Assembly (NCBI GenBank): GCA_958299035.1
Contig: CATQJL010000316.1
Span: 11,316,347-11,380,346 of the forward strand
Length of the DNA stretch: 64,000 nucleotides
DNA from: Cylicocyclus nassatus
Taxonomy: Eukaryota > Nematoda > Chromadorea > Rhabditida > Strongylidae
Reading direction: 5' to 3'
Shown: positions 9,986-22,492 of the stretch, piece after piece
Layout of the letters: each line of letters begins with the position of its first letter
Numbering within the stretch: position 1 is the first letter of the stretch
Program-made: the position numbers and the translations under genes
The notes under the pieces: generated by a model
What the model was told of the DNA's origin: nothing
Seen by the model: the letters and a program-made list of their open reading frames with translations, nothing else
Databases searched by the model: none

Positions 9986-10462
9986 CATTATTTCCCTCTC
10001 ATCTTCTTGACTTGGCTACAAATTTTAAATTGCAAAGGTTCTCTTTTTGCTGATAAATTAATTCGCAATCTTAGGTTTAAAATTTGATTTTCCTGATCGT
10101 CCTTCGCAGTGAAATTTATGCATTAGTATGGGATAATGAGTAGAGAATATAGTTTACTCAGGCTCTTTTCTGCCTCCTTTCATGACTTTTCCTACCAATG
10201 ACTTCTCTCAAGTTGACGACTTTCAGTTACAGACAAAGGCAGAATCATGAGCTTGCTGAAACGAGTCATATGGCGTTTCAATCTACCGTACCCGCTTGTT
10301 AAGGTACGTTACACAAAGTCTTGTGCCAGCTTGACATCATCAGTTTTTTTGGGCATGTCAGAGCAAAATACTGACATACTTTACAGAGCAGTTTTTCGAA
10401 ATAATTATTCGATGCTACATAGCTCTTGATCATGTTTTAGTAATAGTGCGCATGCTTTACTC
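9986..10462. other. no gene seen
   Basis: AT-rich spacer; nothing recognised. Confidence 0.45.
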
Positions 10463-10465
10463 TTA

Positions 10466-11176
10466 GGGCCGCATGCACTAACCTCCCCGCTGGGGAGGGG
10501 ATCGCAGCTTAAAAGAAAGCTTTATATTTCGAAACTCCAGATACCTGGATTTCAAATTGTGTACCTATCCTAGGTATTCCTACTACCCTTCACTACGAAC
10601 ATGTTGAAGAGGAGCGAGAAGCTGTACGAACCGCATTTTCCAGCTTTTGTATGATCCCTGATGATCCCCGGCGCTTTTCTTTAAAGTCATTTTTCTTTCT
10701 CCGAAGTTAACGAAAACCTTCCAAAGCTGTACTGAACATTTAACACAACAGTGCTAAGCATGTTGCTGATGAGAACAAATGAGTTTTTGAAAAGTCGAAT
10801 TTTCCGGTAAACCTCAAATTTCGACCTGTGGATCATCGAAAATTTCATGACTTCAAAACATCATTTGTTCTTATCACGAACATGCTTAGCACTGTCGGTT
10901 TGGATAATCTGCACAATTTTGGAGGTTTTTCTTTAACTTCGGAGAAAAAGAAATGACTTTAAAGAAAAGCGCCGGGGATCATCAGGGATCATACAAAAGC
11001 TGGAAAATGCGGTTTGTACAGCTTCTCGCTCCTCTTCAACATGTTCCTAGTGAAGGTAGTAGGAATACTTACGGATAGGTACACAATGTGAAATCCAGGT
11101 ATCTGGAGTTTCGAAATATAAAGCTTTCTTTTAAGCTGCGATCCCCTCCACGCGGGGATGTTAGTGCATGCGGCCC
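10466..11176. mobile_element. PIF/Harbinger-like MITE, GGGCCGCATGCA family (copy 1)
   Basis: Ends GGGCCGCATGCACTAAC and the inverse, with a long inverted arm through GGGGATCGCAGCTTAAAAG. Target duplication TTA (10463-10465, 11177-11179). Related copies at 11318, 22493, 41760 and 61218. Confidence 0.82.
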
Positions 11177-11198
11177 TTACACCCATATCCCTGACCCT

Positions 11199-11299
11199 CA
11201 GTGGCGTACCCTGGATTTCCGCTCTGGAAGGGGAGTAACTTACAAAAATTTCGCGACACATTCTGGGGGAGGGGATGTCCTCCCCTCGGTACGGCACTG
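11199..11299. mobile_element. short hAT-like remnant
   Basis: CAGTGGCGTACC at the left and GGTACGGCACTG at the right form 12-bp inverted ends (one mismatch) of the CAGTGGCG type known from hAT elements. No 8-bp duplication is visible, so it is old or coincidental. Confidence 0.35.
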
Positions 11300-11317
11300 C
11301 CAGGGAATACTAACTTA

Positions 11318-11805
11318 GAGCCGCATGCATTAACATCCACGCTATGGAGGAGCTCGCTGCTTGAAAAAAAAGCTCTAAATCCTGAAGTTCCAGACATCTA
11401 ATTTTCACGCTGTCCATCCATCCGTAACAGCTGCTATCCTTCACTAAAAACATATGAACAGGAGCGGGAAGCTGCACAAGCCGCATTTCCATTTTTTTGT
11501 ATGAACCCTTGATGATTTCTGACAGCCGACCGTATTTTTCAGTTTTCATGAGTTCGATATGTCATTTGTTCTTGTCAGGAACATTGTTTGGTTAGATAAA
11601 CAGTGAAACTAGCACGTTTTTGTTGAGTGAAAAAAGGAATTGACTTTGAAGAAAAGACGGTCGGCCGTCAGGAATCACCAGAGGATCATGCAAAAGCTGG
11701 AAAATGCGGGTTTCACAGCTTCTCACTTCTGTTCATTATGTTCATAGTAGAGTATGGTAGGAATACTTATGGATAGGCAAATAGTTGCTAATGCATGCGG
11801 CCCCC
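11318..11805. mobile_element. PIF/Harbinger-like MITE, GGGCCGCATGCA family (copy 2, diverged)
   Basis: Begins GAGCCGCATGCATTAACATC after CTTA and ends GCTAATGCATGCGGCCCC. Shorter and more diverged than the others; the target duplication is not clean. Confidence 0.65.
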
Positions 11806-12628
11806 TAAGGTGGCAATGAGAGCGCTAAAAGCGTCTTGATGAGTTCTTTCCAAATTTAGCTCTTTGGAAGGAAAGCTTATGAGTGGTCAAACTTAGGGAT
11901 AGAGCTCGGCATAGGTGGCTTGTAAGCAAGCTGCATATCTTTTTGAGACAGTAAGCTAAGGGGTATCGTTTTTGAGGCCGAAAAGACAAAAAATTGCGAA
12001 GTTTTCTTGAGTCGGCGTTTCGTTTTTTGGCGGTTTTTCTAGACATTAGGGTTCAGGGTCAAAGGGGACTTCGTAAACATTTGCGAAAGCCAAGGAAGAC
12101 TTCGTTTTTTGCATTTTCCAGCAGCCATCTCGTGCCGAGCCGTGCTTAGGGGTTAGAAGCGTGAAGTCATTGGGATTTTAGCGCTTAGTATGTTCGAAGT
12201 CCAGTTTGGGAGTACATGACTAGCATGAAGTAATTGTAATAATTCCAAGTAATGCTCACGTTTATCGGAAATGCAGATAAGCTTTTGAACAAGCAATTCT
12301 TGAAGGTTTGTGGATGCTAAATGTTGGCCAAATTTGGACTTTTGAGCGTTCACAACTTTTTTTATAGAGAAAGCAATGCCATACGAAAGATATGGAATCA
12401 GTTTATCAAAACGATTCTAGAGGTAAGTGGATCCATTAGTAATCCCATGTTGAGTATATGCCGATTTCGCACTGAGAAATGCTCACAATTCGCTTCAAAA
12501 TAGTGCGTTACAGTTAATAAGGATATTGAAATCAGCGTTTCCAACTAATTCTAACGGTATATGTCTCTTTTTGAAGGCATTGTCTAATTCATGTCTTTTC
12601 CTCACGAGGATATAACATTTTGTCAAGA
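11806..12628. other. old repeat debris, no gene
   Basis: Contains a GGGGACTTCGTAAACATTTG motif (near 12065) that recurs near 17640-17700 and 35500-35580 beside CGTGCCGGGCCCTG-like sequence. Probably the edge of an old repeat. No coding region recognised. Confidence 0.4.
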
Positions 12629-12855
12629 GTGTTGAGCATAGGTGCGAAAGGGAAAGCCGGGCTCTCCCCAGGTGAAGGGGGTCTCGGCTGTTTCCGACCT
12701 TCCAGGTGAAGGGGGTATGTGAGCCTGGGGGGGGGGGGGAGGGGGGAGGGGAAGGGAGAGAGAAAAGGTAAAAAAGTGTGGTATGAAGTGCTCTAATTTG
12801 TACCTTATTTAGGTACAAATTAAAAATTTTTTTTCTAGAATTTAAAAAAATAATA

Positions 12856-13349
12856 TCAGGTTGAACCGGAAGTTCTCTCGCACCAAATTCAAAATTCACA
12901 ATTTCTGAATTTTCTAACCGATTGGACCGCTCTTATTTTAATATGAAAGAGTAGGTCATGCTCTTTATAAAGACCATCAATTGCTTACTAATGATCATCT
13001 ATTGCACAGATAGGAGCGGTAGAATAAAATTGGTCAAAAATTGAATTTTCTGTGTAGGGTCATAAAAAATCGGAAACTTGCAACAAAAATCGGAGCAATC
13101 GGTATTGTAGGTTTTTTCACCAGCTCTTTCTAACTGTGCAAAGTTTGCGCCGATTGAACGTCTCTATGAAAAGTTACGATTTTCGAGCAAGCACTACAAA
13201 AGGATGATTTTGGTTTATTTTGGCATTTTTCAGGGAAATTACAACTTTTCATAAAGACGCTCAATCGGCGCAAACTTTGCATTGTTAGGGAAAATTCAGA
13301 AGTTATGAATTTTTTAATTTGGTGCGGAAGAACTTTCGGTTCAACCTAA
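12856..13349. mobile_element. mariner-type MITE inside hAT copy A
   Basis: 494 bp, ends TCAGGTTGAACCGGAAGTTC and (reverse strand) TTAGGTTGAACCGAAAGTTC, TA on both sides. Palindromic, with paired internal blocks around GCGCCGATTGAACGTC. The matching site in hAT copy B (about 47560-47630) is empty. Confidence 0.82.
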
Positions 13350-13457
13350 TAAATCAAAAAATTGACTCTATGAAGATCTGTGCTCCTATTTCATTGCATC
13401 GGCAAAAAACGAAAGCAATAAGGTATCCCAAAAGATGTACAAGTTAGGAACAACTTA

Positions 13458-14657
13458 CAATTCCTGCAAGTCATCATCAACAATATCACTATCGCTAACA
13501 TCAGAGACAACAAATTTGCTGCCTGAAAGATCTTCTTCTTCTGTCAAAAGATCATCGGAGTAGAAATAGAATTGCGTCAAAAAGCGTTCTGAGTCGAAAA
13601 TGGATTTGAAACGTTTTTCTCCTTCTAAGCGCTTTTGTGTTTTTTTTTTCCTGGCCCTCTGGTAGCACCAGGAAAGTCAGCAGGTAGGTGACCAGTTTCT
13701 TCATACCATCTTTTAGGATATTTCAAGAAGTCATACGGTGTCATCCTGTCTGGACCACTTACAGCAATCCTTTGAACGAAGTTTTTAGATAACAATATGT
13801 TTAGTAGAAGGCTGACAAACCTTAAGTAATTGCTTAGATGCTCCACCGTTGTGCGACTTCTGCGTTGTGTTCTGATAACAGAGTAGATAGAAAATTTCTT
13901 TCTCCACCTCTGCCGTGCTAGTCGGAATGGAAACTAGCTTTGCCAATGAGTCCATCAGATTTTTGCGGTAAGTAATGGGAAAAGAGCCAGATCGCATATG
14001 TTTTCGCAACACGGGAAGGAAATAGTGCATACTTTTTTGGGCCTTGTCGAACTCTGGCTTCACCTCCTCTGGCATACGTCCTGTTAGCTGATGAGAAAGC
14101 TGCTCAACTTCTTCTCTAACAGCATCTGCGGAATAGCCAAAAAAAGTAGATACTATGCTGCTCGTTGGTTTTTTTTCAATATCATAGGTCATAATGTCAC
14201 AAAGCGAATAACTTCCAAAAGCATAAAGCACAGAGTTGGGTTCGCACTCCAGTCGGATCTAAGAGCAGTAGCTATGCTTTGTACTAACACCTTCCTTTTG
14301 TTCATATCAATGTTCATGAATTTAGCAGCCTTGAAATCTTCAGCAATCTGAAGATCAGCAATGGACTTTTTGGACATTTCCTCATTGGAACTAGGCAATC
14401 TGCTTGGATTTCTGATGTACGAAATAGAGAGTTTCGCTCAAATGTCAACTCTGTATCAATGTCGACAACAAATTCGTCGGCGTAAGATTCTCCTTCTGCC
14501 TCGCTGTTGAACTGGAACACATGCGAGTCATCTGCGATTTTGTAAAGTATTCTGCCTGCCGCTTCTTCTTCAAACTGCCAATTTCCAAAACATTGAAGGA
14601 TATTTCAATAACGTGTTGTTCTTCTGAATGCCTCAAAGTTTTTGAAACCAACCATTC
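13458..14657 (-). pseudogene. hAT transposase C-terminal half (copy A, decayed)
   Basis: Open segments in shifting frames on the minus strand share order and sequence with copy B. Notable peptides, in order: VDIDTELTFERNS; EDFKAAKFMNIDMNKR; YAFGSYSLCDIMTYDIEKK; RMPEEVKPEFDKAQKSMHYF; LAKLVSIPTSTAEVEKEIFY (near 13900-13945); then TTVEHLSNYLRF and YDFLKYPKRWYEETGHLPAD. The block IPTSTAEVEKEIF matches the hAT dimerisation-region pattern, in which a Pro-x-S/T-x-Ala-x-x-Glu stretch precedes F(S). Beyond it lies an unusual C-terminal extension: a basic GPGKK patch and then a Glu/Asp-rich tail. The N-terminal zinc finger and catalytic part are not recognisable. Several frame breaks make it non-functional. 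Confidence 0.7.
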
Positions 14658-15431
14658 TCTACAATTAGGTGAGTCTAGAGCGCTTTCACGAACGTGACCT
14701 TCTTCAGCACTAGTTTTACAGAGTTTAGATTCCAGAAATGGGCGGGTTTTGTGTGAAGGTGTGGAAATTCACCAATCTTCCATATTTTTTTTGAGTATGT
14801 GCTGATAATGATGGCACAATTCTCAATCAAAAGCGCATTTTTTACTGAAAAAACATAAACATATAACAACGATGAGCACGCTTAAATAGACGCGCTCGCT
14901 CGCGTTCCCGTTAGTGCTGATAACGATGTTAATCCACAGCACATTTTTTGCTATTAGCTTGCTCCACTTCGCTCTTACAATGTATTGGCTTTTATCGGTT
15001 ACCGGAGCAAATGATTTTTAGAGCCGGGAAGCAAAGAAGCCCTAACATGCTGTATACCATTCGAAAGCTGAGATCATGGAGAATCGACGTAGACCGTCGA
15101 CTTTTTTCTAGGTCTTCTGTGCCGCGAGATATGAGGGATTTTATGTACTCCAAAAACCAACTGCTTTTTTGTCCTCACTTTCTGCTCTCCAAATGAATGC
15201 TACGGGGATAATTAAATAATATAAAAAACATAAGTACCGTTTTTTGGTAAATTTATGAGTGTACTTGTTGTTTGAGGTACTTAGCCTGCAAAACCTTTTA
15301 ATAACGATTTTTATCATATTCTCAGAGTACAATGCCAATCTCAGCCCAGGTGAAGGGGGTCATCGGGAGTTTGGCCTCAAAGTGAAGGGGGTAAGATCCA
15401 TCACTCTCCCTATCGCAACTATGGTGTTGAG

Positions 15432-17180
15432 ACTACAAGAAAAGCACATCCATTTCACAGATGAAAGCAGCAATACTGCAGGTAAGATTTCGAGAGCAGT
15501 AACCACACGTAGGAGTAGCTCACTGACTGATGCTATACTTTAGTTCTGATTAACTAAGGCAGTTGTTTATGAACCCAAAATGGCATACTACCCGTTGTGC
15601 CAGTGTCAGTCAGACTTCATGTTCAAAACAGCTAGAGTTTCTGTTCTGAACAGGAACTCAAGCTTATAAGGTCGCACTTTCAAGTTGGGAATAAGCGTAT
15701 GTCCAAAAGCGTTCGACCTCTCACTTTTAGTCTTCGCAACTATAAAATTACTTTTGAGAAGAAGTCGAGATCTTTAGACTCAAAGTCCCAATGAGCAATC
15801 TGCAATCTGTGCAGAGGCCAGCATGAAAGCCTACCATTAGGATGGCACTGAGTATAATGAATAATGTAATAAGAAGGAAACACTCATTACGAGCCCGCAT
15901 ATAAGTTTGTTCAGCGTCCTGCCGCTCTCAAACCACAAAAAACCTCACAAATTCGGACTTACGAGAGTGCTTCCAAACTATCACTTTCTATAAAGATAGT
16001 AAACGGTCTCACCTGAGCCATAATCTCACACGTCGCCAGGCACATTCAGGCTCGCTATAATTAGAGCTCCTCAGGATACAAAGACATTGCAGGCCCTCCC
16101 ACTTATCCAACGTCGCTTTAGATGCTGAAACTGGGATTTCAAAAGAAAATCGAAGACTAATAGCGAAATTTCTCCCACGACAGAATTCTTTTCAATAGTG
16201 AGATTTGTTTGTTGCAAAGTCAAGGTCAGGTTCAGCATCAATAATGCCCAACCGAGATCAAATCTGGAATCAAAATGAATGAAAACAAATTTCGGATTTA
16301 GTCGAAAATCCTTCCGAAACATGACCAACATTCGGGTTTACGGGTTTTCGAAAAGCTATAAATAAACTTTTGAAAAAGTACCTGTAGCATAAATTTGTAT
16401 TTGGTTGTTTCCAAAAAATGAAGATGTTTTTCTCTATTGTTTGACACCATTCCGAGCATTGCAGTTCTATTATGAAGTTCTCTGGTATGGGAACAGTTTC
16501 AGTTTCAGTGAGCTCAATGACCTGTGATGTTTCAAGAAATGCTCAAATGGATCATTATTGGTGCTGTATCTTGCCATATTCTTGAGAATGAATCTAGAAA
16601 AAGCTAATACGGAATCATTTGCGTATATCTACATATAGCATTTCATTTCTAGGAAAATATCCGATTTCTGGAGACAAACATTTTTTGTCTTCAGAAAATA
16701 TTCAGTAGCACATTGCTGTCGATATTGCACAAAACATACTTCGTTATGGAAAAAGCAATTTCGAGAACGTGTAAACCTAAACTTCGCTCTTTTTATCAGA
16801 AAATCTCTGAAACCTATTGTTATTGATATTGCACAAAACATACATCGTTATCAAAAAAGCTTTCGAGAAACCGCAAACTAAATTCTAAATCCGGGTTTTG
16901 ACCTCGGTTTGGCATTGTCGGTGCTGAAACTTGACTTTATACAACAGGCAATTTCCTATATCAAATAAAGCAACCTAGAAAACTCCTAAATCCGAAATTT
17001 GCTCTTTATTGGAGCAATTTCGCTTCTGAACTTCGACCTCTAAACTTTCTTTCTTTGAAATTCCGGTTTCAGCATCTAAGGCGGCACTGGACAGACACAT
17101 CACTTAGGTGCAAGAATATGGCTTAGGTGAGATCTTCCCTCCCCCCCCCCCCCCCGTTGACAGGCTCTTGAGAGTTTAGA
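15432..17180. other. no gene recognised
   Basis: AT-rich; includes a C15 tract (17141-17155). Minus-strand frames at 16071-16331 and 16629-16841 have no supporting signals. Part of this may belong to the large repeat that follows. Confidence 0.4.
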
Positions 17181-18664
17181 TTTTATTGATGTGGATTTTG
17201 CTCCTTTCGGAAGTGTGAAGAGGGAAATGCATCATCTTTGTGGTAATGAACTTGCGTTTTTTAGCTCAAATATTACAATGCTCAGCTGTTTACTTTGGGT
17301 ACACGTCGTCTGTGAAGTATTCTGCGCTAAAAGAACTAACGTACCTTTCTTTGTTTTTAGATGTACAGTAGCTTTACGAAAGTTTGAAAAATCAAGCACG
17401 AAACATTTTATACAAATAATGCACTTATTTCGTTTCAACTTTTCCAAAAACAGAAACCGAGATTAGGTCTCAAACTAACGTTCATGATAAGGTTCAGACT
17501 TGTTCATGGTAAAGTCATCAAGGTCATGGTAAGTTTTAACTTTTTTGAAAACCGAAACAACAGAACAGGGTTCTTCAATAGAAGTGAACAGCACCTCTTT
17601 AAGAAGTCTCACTCAGGACCCTGCACGAGTCGGTTTCTAGGGTTTCTAAAAACGAAGTTTCCCCTGACTTTTGGAAGTTTTACGAAGTCCCCTTTGACCT
17701 ACCTGCTTAGGAAAAGATGAAAACAAGAAAGATTTACTAGTCTGAGAGAAAAGACGTAAGATAAGAGTGAAAATCCAAATCAGAGCTGAATATTACACAT
17801 GCACAAGACTTCGGCACTAGAGCGCGATATTTAACAAAGCGAGAAGAAATGTAGGCAAAAAACAAAGGAAAGGCAATGATATGATAATGTCTTCATGCTC
17901 AGAGATAGATTTTTGACCGGGGAATCTGCCCATGTTAAAAAGATCCGAAACTTATGTGAAGTGACGAAAATATATGCTCCAGACGATCTCAGATCGTCTG
18001 GTGGTCGTCTGGAGACGATCTAATTTTGGAAAAGTTATCACTTTACATAAGTTTTCAAATCTTTTTACATAATCCTTTCGCAAATAATCTTCTATACATA
18101 CAGTTCAATTTTGGTTTCATATGCTTTTGTGTGCGCTGTAAACAAGCAATTTGTTTATTTAAGCCTTACTTTCAAATCGCGCGCATTTTTCGCCATGCAC
18201 GATAGAGCTTGTCAATCGTGTGATAACCTGTCCGAAAAGCTTGTGTTCGACTAAATGGCGCTTATTCTTGGTGCTCGGTTCCAACTCGTCAAAAACGATA
18301 TCCCCTTTGCTGTTTGCTTCAAAAGCCTGCTTCCAGACAATCTGCTGAGCCCTGGTCTCACTGCAGCTCATAGACTCATCGAGCTAAGCAGGCATGGAAC
18401 CTATGTTAGAATATTTCTAGACCGAGTCAATTTGAGAAGCACCTTATTTGATAGAAAGACACCGTTCTTCTTGTATTATAGTTATTCACGTGTCACTAAG
18501 GGTCTCTGAATTTTTCCAAAAGTTTAAGGGACCCGCATCAAGGAGTGTTATACTTTTATCATTAGCATTTTATTGAAACGCACTTTGTATTAGCAAAAAC
18601 CTGGCTGCCTTCCATTTAGGTTCTAACTGAGATCACTAGTAACTGTACTTGCATCATGACTGTC

Positions 18665-20063
18665 GGGCTAGCCCAAAAGCTCGTTCGAACTATGTTAAAA
18701 AATTGTGACTTTTTTCGGAATGGCAATGTTTTCGCTCAATAAATTTGTCTGAAAGAGAAATTCAACAATCGCATGTCGACTACTCTCTATAAACAAAGGT
18801 CGGGGAGAAAATTGCGGAAAAAAATGAAAGGAAATGATTACTCATACTTTGGTAATGCCGACCAAAATCCAAAAATTGTTACAATGAAAAGCAATCTAAC
18901 ATGAACTTCAATCTATTATGAGCGCAATGCAGACTGAGCTCTCTCGAATAGCTACACGAAGACAATGCCAATAAGATTTTCAGTTTTGTACCGTCTCTTC
19001 GAAAATCATAAGTTTCAACAGAAATAAGCAGTCACTAGTTCGAAAGACAATTGGTGAAAGATTTTATGGTAAAAAGATGTCTAGCATTTATTGCGATCAG
19101 AATTTCGGCGAGCTTGCTAAAAACCACTAAAGCATGAGTAATCTCCTAGTCTCCTTTTCTTTTCCGCCCTGCGTTAAATAAAACTATCAAAAAGCTATTG
19201 AAAAGTAGTGGCTAACTTCTAACTCTAATCACACTAGAAGTCAAACGAAACAGCTGATACATAAAACCGGTGATTTCAAAAGAATATTAAAGTGTCCCAT
19301 AATTTTCTTCTATTACATAACTTGTATTTTCTGTTTCTTCATTCATGCAACATGGGTTAACGTACGAGTCAGCAAGCATCCGCCTAAATCGAAGTCTACG
19401 TGAGGTTCATAGAAATTCTGATAGTGCTCAGAAATGATATCTAGTTTGAAGCAACGTGTCCCGTTCCAAAACATCCTACGGATCATCAATTTGACAAAAT
19501 AAGTACCCTTATTTCACGCGTACAAGGCGCGGGGTGGTCCTAGCTTTTAACGAGCTGCTCAGCCGCCCCAGCGTGTTTTAAGAAGCGATCCTTATGCCGC
19601 ACGATTCGCCAGGCAAAACGCAGCACGGTATGGGGTTCCTTTGGTTTCGAAGTCCTTTGCCGTGTTCGGGCTGGTCGATGAAAGCTAGGACCACCCCGCA
19701 CCTTGTACGCGTGAAATTAGGGTACTTAATATCAGACATCAGACAGAGCATCTACAACTTCAATGCATGGAGTATATAGGTTTGTGAGAGGAACCCAGCA
19801 CCATCAAAGGCGGATTTTGTCATTTATCCCAATTAATTTTTCCTTCAATTTTCCTTTTCCTAAGGAAGGATAGCATATGGAATTTGTGTGATAAATATAT
19901 GATGTCTGATGTATAAAGTTTTATTCGGTTGAATTGAAGATCTGAAGGATGTTTTGGAGCTTCAAAGTAAATATCATGATAGTGTCGCATACATTGATCT
20001 TAATGTTAAATTCGGAAAAAGAATTGTCAGTCTAATAGTACGAACGAACGTTTGAGCCAACTT
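18665..20063. mobile_element. mariner-type element, CCAAAAGCTCGTTCG ends, copy 1
   Basis: Left end GGCTAGCCCAAAAGCTCGTT, right end (reverse strand) AAGTTGGCTCAAACGTTCGT. The interior aligns with 37943-38594 over most of its length (shared GCATGTCGAC and TTTCGGCGAGCTTGCT). It is longer because it contains the insertion at 19501-19727. Confidence 0.6.
19501..19727. mobile_element. 227-bp palindromic MITE
   Basis: Arms of 47-48 bp, with one or two mismatches, start AAGTACCCTTATTTCACGCG (left) and AAGTACCCTAATTTCACGCG (right, reverse strand). They continue through GGGGTGGTCCTAGCTTT. A TA at each edge could be the target. The interior is GC-rich for this window. Confidence 0.7.
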
Positions 20064-20489
20064 GTACCCTCGAGCAAGCTACAAAGTGGTATCATACCAT
20101 ACCGTACAATTGTGTTTTATTGTATCTAGAATTGCCATAAATCCACTCTTCATTCTAACTGTCACATCTTCGACATTTCTTCTGCCCTGAAGCCCACTTT
20201 CGAACTCATCATCTGTGGCCACACACACTGATCGCGCTGACCTTGGCCCCTTTCACCTTCTGAAGCGATTTTTTCACTCAAGTCGTCGTGGCTGTGTATC
20301 TGCACGTGTGTTCGAATAAAATTTTTTATTCCTAAACCGATGTACCAAACATTGCTATACACTTCCGGGGGGAGGGGGGGGGGGGGGGTGGTAGCGCGGG
20401 TATCACGGGCTACTTTCCTCATTGATTAATATCAATTTTATCGATTTTTTGCCAAGTTTGAACTACGCGGCCGTGAGTTGGTATAGGGG

Positions 20490-22489
20490 CGACGCGTCTG
20501 TTCGTGTTACGACCTGAATGGGAATCTTACCCGAACGGGCGAGTGATACACACCGCCTCCGATTTGGCCGAAGACTGAGTGTGGGGTTATTCAAGCAAGC
20601 TAACATCTTTACTTTGAGACATTTACCTTGTGTTTTGGAGCACTTGACTGTAATCAGTAGTCGTTGTTTGCTGAAGTTTGCCAGAGTTTGAGATCAAGGA
20701 TTTTAAAAGTTTGACTTCGTTCCGTATGACAGTTACGTGATGAAATTTGTTTATGCTGTAATAAAACGGAACGTGATTTAGCAAAGCTACGCCTGCTACT
20801 TCGATCTCGCACTCTCATTGGTATTTTGATGCACTTGCTCTAAAGTGAAAATTCAATGAAAAATAAAGGCACTTCCTTGTTTTTTTACGAATGTCGACTC
20901 CTTGATCTTCATCAAAAACTGTTTTAAATCTGATCGCTGATTTACTTACAGAAGGGCTTATTATGTACTAGTTGGCTTTCCCGGTCCAGACCGACCATTG
21001 TTCTCCTGCACTGCGACCCCCCCCCCCCTGTTTTACATGTTATGGATAACTTACCCTGGGACATTGGCTTCGAAGCCGCATTCTCGTCATCCTGAGGTGA
21101 AAATGAGCTTCACCGCCCTCCTTTACATGACTATGGCAAAATGCTTGATAGAACATGATAAGCCTTCAATTTCTTAGAAGGACGTAAATATATCAATAAA
21201 TTGTTAGAAGGACCCAGTTAATCGCCGCAGAAAGTAGCCTAAAACTGTCTCCGGGGTCGAAAACATCTATGTGCAAACTTTCAGCCGAATCGGTTGAACG
21301 GCGCGCGTTTCTATAATTCACATACCCTAAAAACAGACAATTTTTGAGTTTTATATATAAAGAGATTACAGTAATGAAGCTAATGAAGGTGCAAAACATT
21401 CTTACAAGAGGCCTCAGTGTTGCATTCCTAATAAGATCTCAACGACTGTAGTAATGAGGCTATGGTAACAATGACTGCGCAGGCAAATATTTCGCTATGC
21501 TCGTTTTTCGTAGACTGCTTTCGTACTCATTTAACACGAACTTTTTCCGAGGTCATAGCGTAAAAAAATTTGTTTCGCTGGAATGTGCACAAAATACATA
21601 ATAGAGATGTATGGGATGTGTATCTAGAAAAGTATTCAACGCTGATTTTACTGTCACTTACGAAAGCTACTTGAGGGAGGAAGTGGGGCAAAATTTGAAA
21701 GCGTACTGAAATGAGATCATTTCCAACAGATTTTGTACTTCTACTTGAGCTAAAAAAACTGTAACAATCAGTTCTATTCCAACGCGATTGATTTTTGCCT
21801 CAATATAGAATCGCAATTCCTCGCTTAACGCTCAGCAAATCGGGAAGATAAAATTTGCTGTTATCATTCCATCCACCTCAAGACGCTATATAATCATAAA
21901 TAGAAAAGCCCCTTCGACTGATGGTAAGTATCTTTGCCTACAATATTGCTGTTATTATTCCATCTACCTCAAGAGGCTATATAGTCATAAATAGAAAACC
22001 CCTTCGACTGATGGTAGGTATCCTTGCCTACAATAACTTGATCATCTTTTCAGACTGTTATATGCATGAATCGCATAGTGTTGTGTCCTCTATCAGTGGA
22101 GTCAAATAACAAAATTCGTTCATTCGCAAAGGTGCCGATGGTGATCCGTGTGAAAGTGCATTTGACTTTCGCTCAAAATCATAGTGAATTGTGAGCAAAT
22201 CAAGTCAGCAGCGTTTTTCAAAAATAAAGTGCGCCTGATACCAATTGATTCATGTGAATGACCAATCCGATGAATACGATTATTGCAAAACTGAAATTTG
22301 TCACATATGCAAACCAGAGAACAGTCTCAAGAATAAATTGATCAAAGAATGTACACCATTCTATTGCCAAACATAAAAAGCAATGCTACTTTTCTCATCT
22401 TTTAGAACGTAATCGCAGTGGTACTCCACGTTCTAATACAAAACTACTTCTGCTTGGATTGGGGTGCAGATGTATCTGGGACTAGACTG
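20490..22489. repeat. dispersed repeat family X, copy 1
   Basis: Starts near TTACGACCTGAATGGGAATC, then GGCCGAAGACTGAGTG, and runs to about 22489. Copies 2 (24.54-27.88 kb) and 3 (40.92-48.09 kb) share the order of blocks, for example AAAAATAAAGGCACTT, AAGGTGCAAAACATT, the CGATTGATTTTTGCCTC block and a TGATCCG block. No coding frame recognised. It includes a C12 tract (21017-21028). Confidence 0.6.
21855..22036. repeat. 91-bp tandem duplication
   Basis: Two units (21855-21945, 21946-22036) of TTGCTGTTATCATTCCATCC type, ending GATGGTAAGTATCTTTGCC. The other family X copies have one unit, so the duplication is specific to this copy. Confidence 0.85.
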
Positions 22490-22492
22490 TTA

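Larger units (their letters stand above)
12637..15423 (-). mobile_element. hAT element copy A, CATAGGTGCGA ends
   Basis: 2,787 bp. Left end CATAGGTGCGAAAGGGAAAG, right end (reverse strand) CATAGTTGCGATAGGGAGAG. An exact 8-bp target duplication GTGTTGAG lies at 12629-12636 and 15424-15431. Subterminal blocks rich in GGTGAAGGGGG occur at both ends. It encodes a decayed transposase on the minus strand. It holds a mariner-type MITE at 12856-13349 that is absent from copy B. Eight-bp duplications in two copies establish hAT membership. Confidence 0.9.
17181..20430. repeat. large diverged repeat, copy 1 (paralogous to 36.8-38.9 kb)
   Basis: Collinear similarity to 37130-38860: for example GATTTCTTTG/TTTCTTTGTTTTTAG near 17345 and 37310, the mariner-type unit 18665-20063 versus 37943-38594, and the block ending TTTTTTCACTCAAG near 20270 versus 38800. 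Parts also resemble sequence within 31.8-34.2 kb. The minus frame at 18159-18371 keeps GDIVFDELEPSTK, which is partly shared with 34.0 kb (GDIVF), so an old coding sequence may underlie it. Not identified. Confidence 0.5.
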
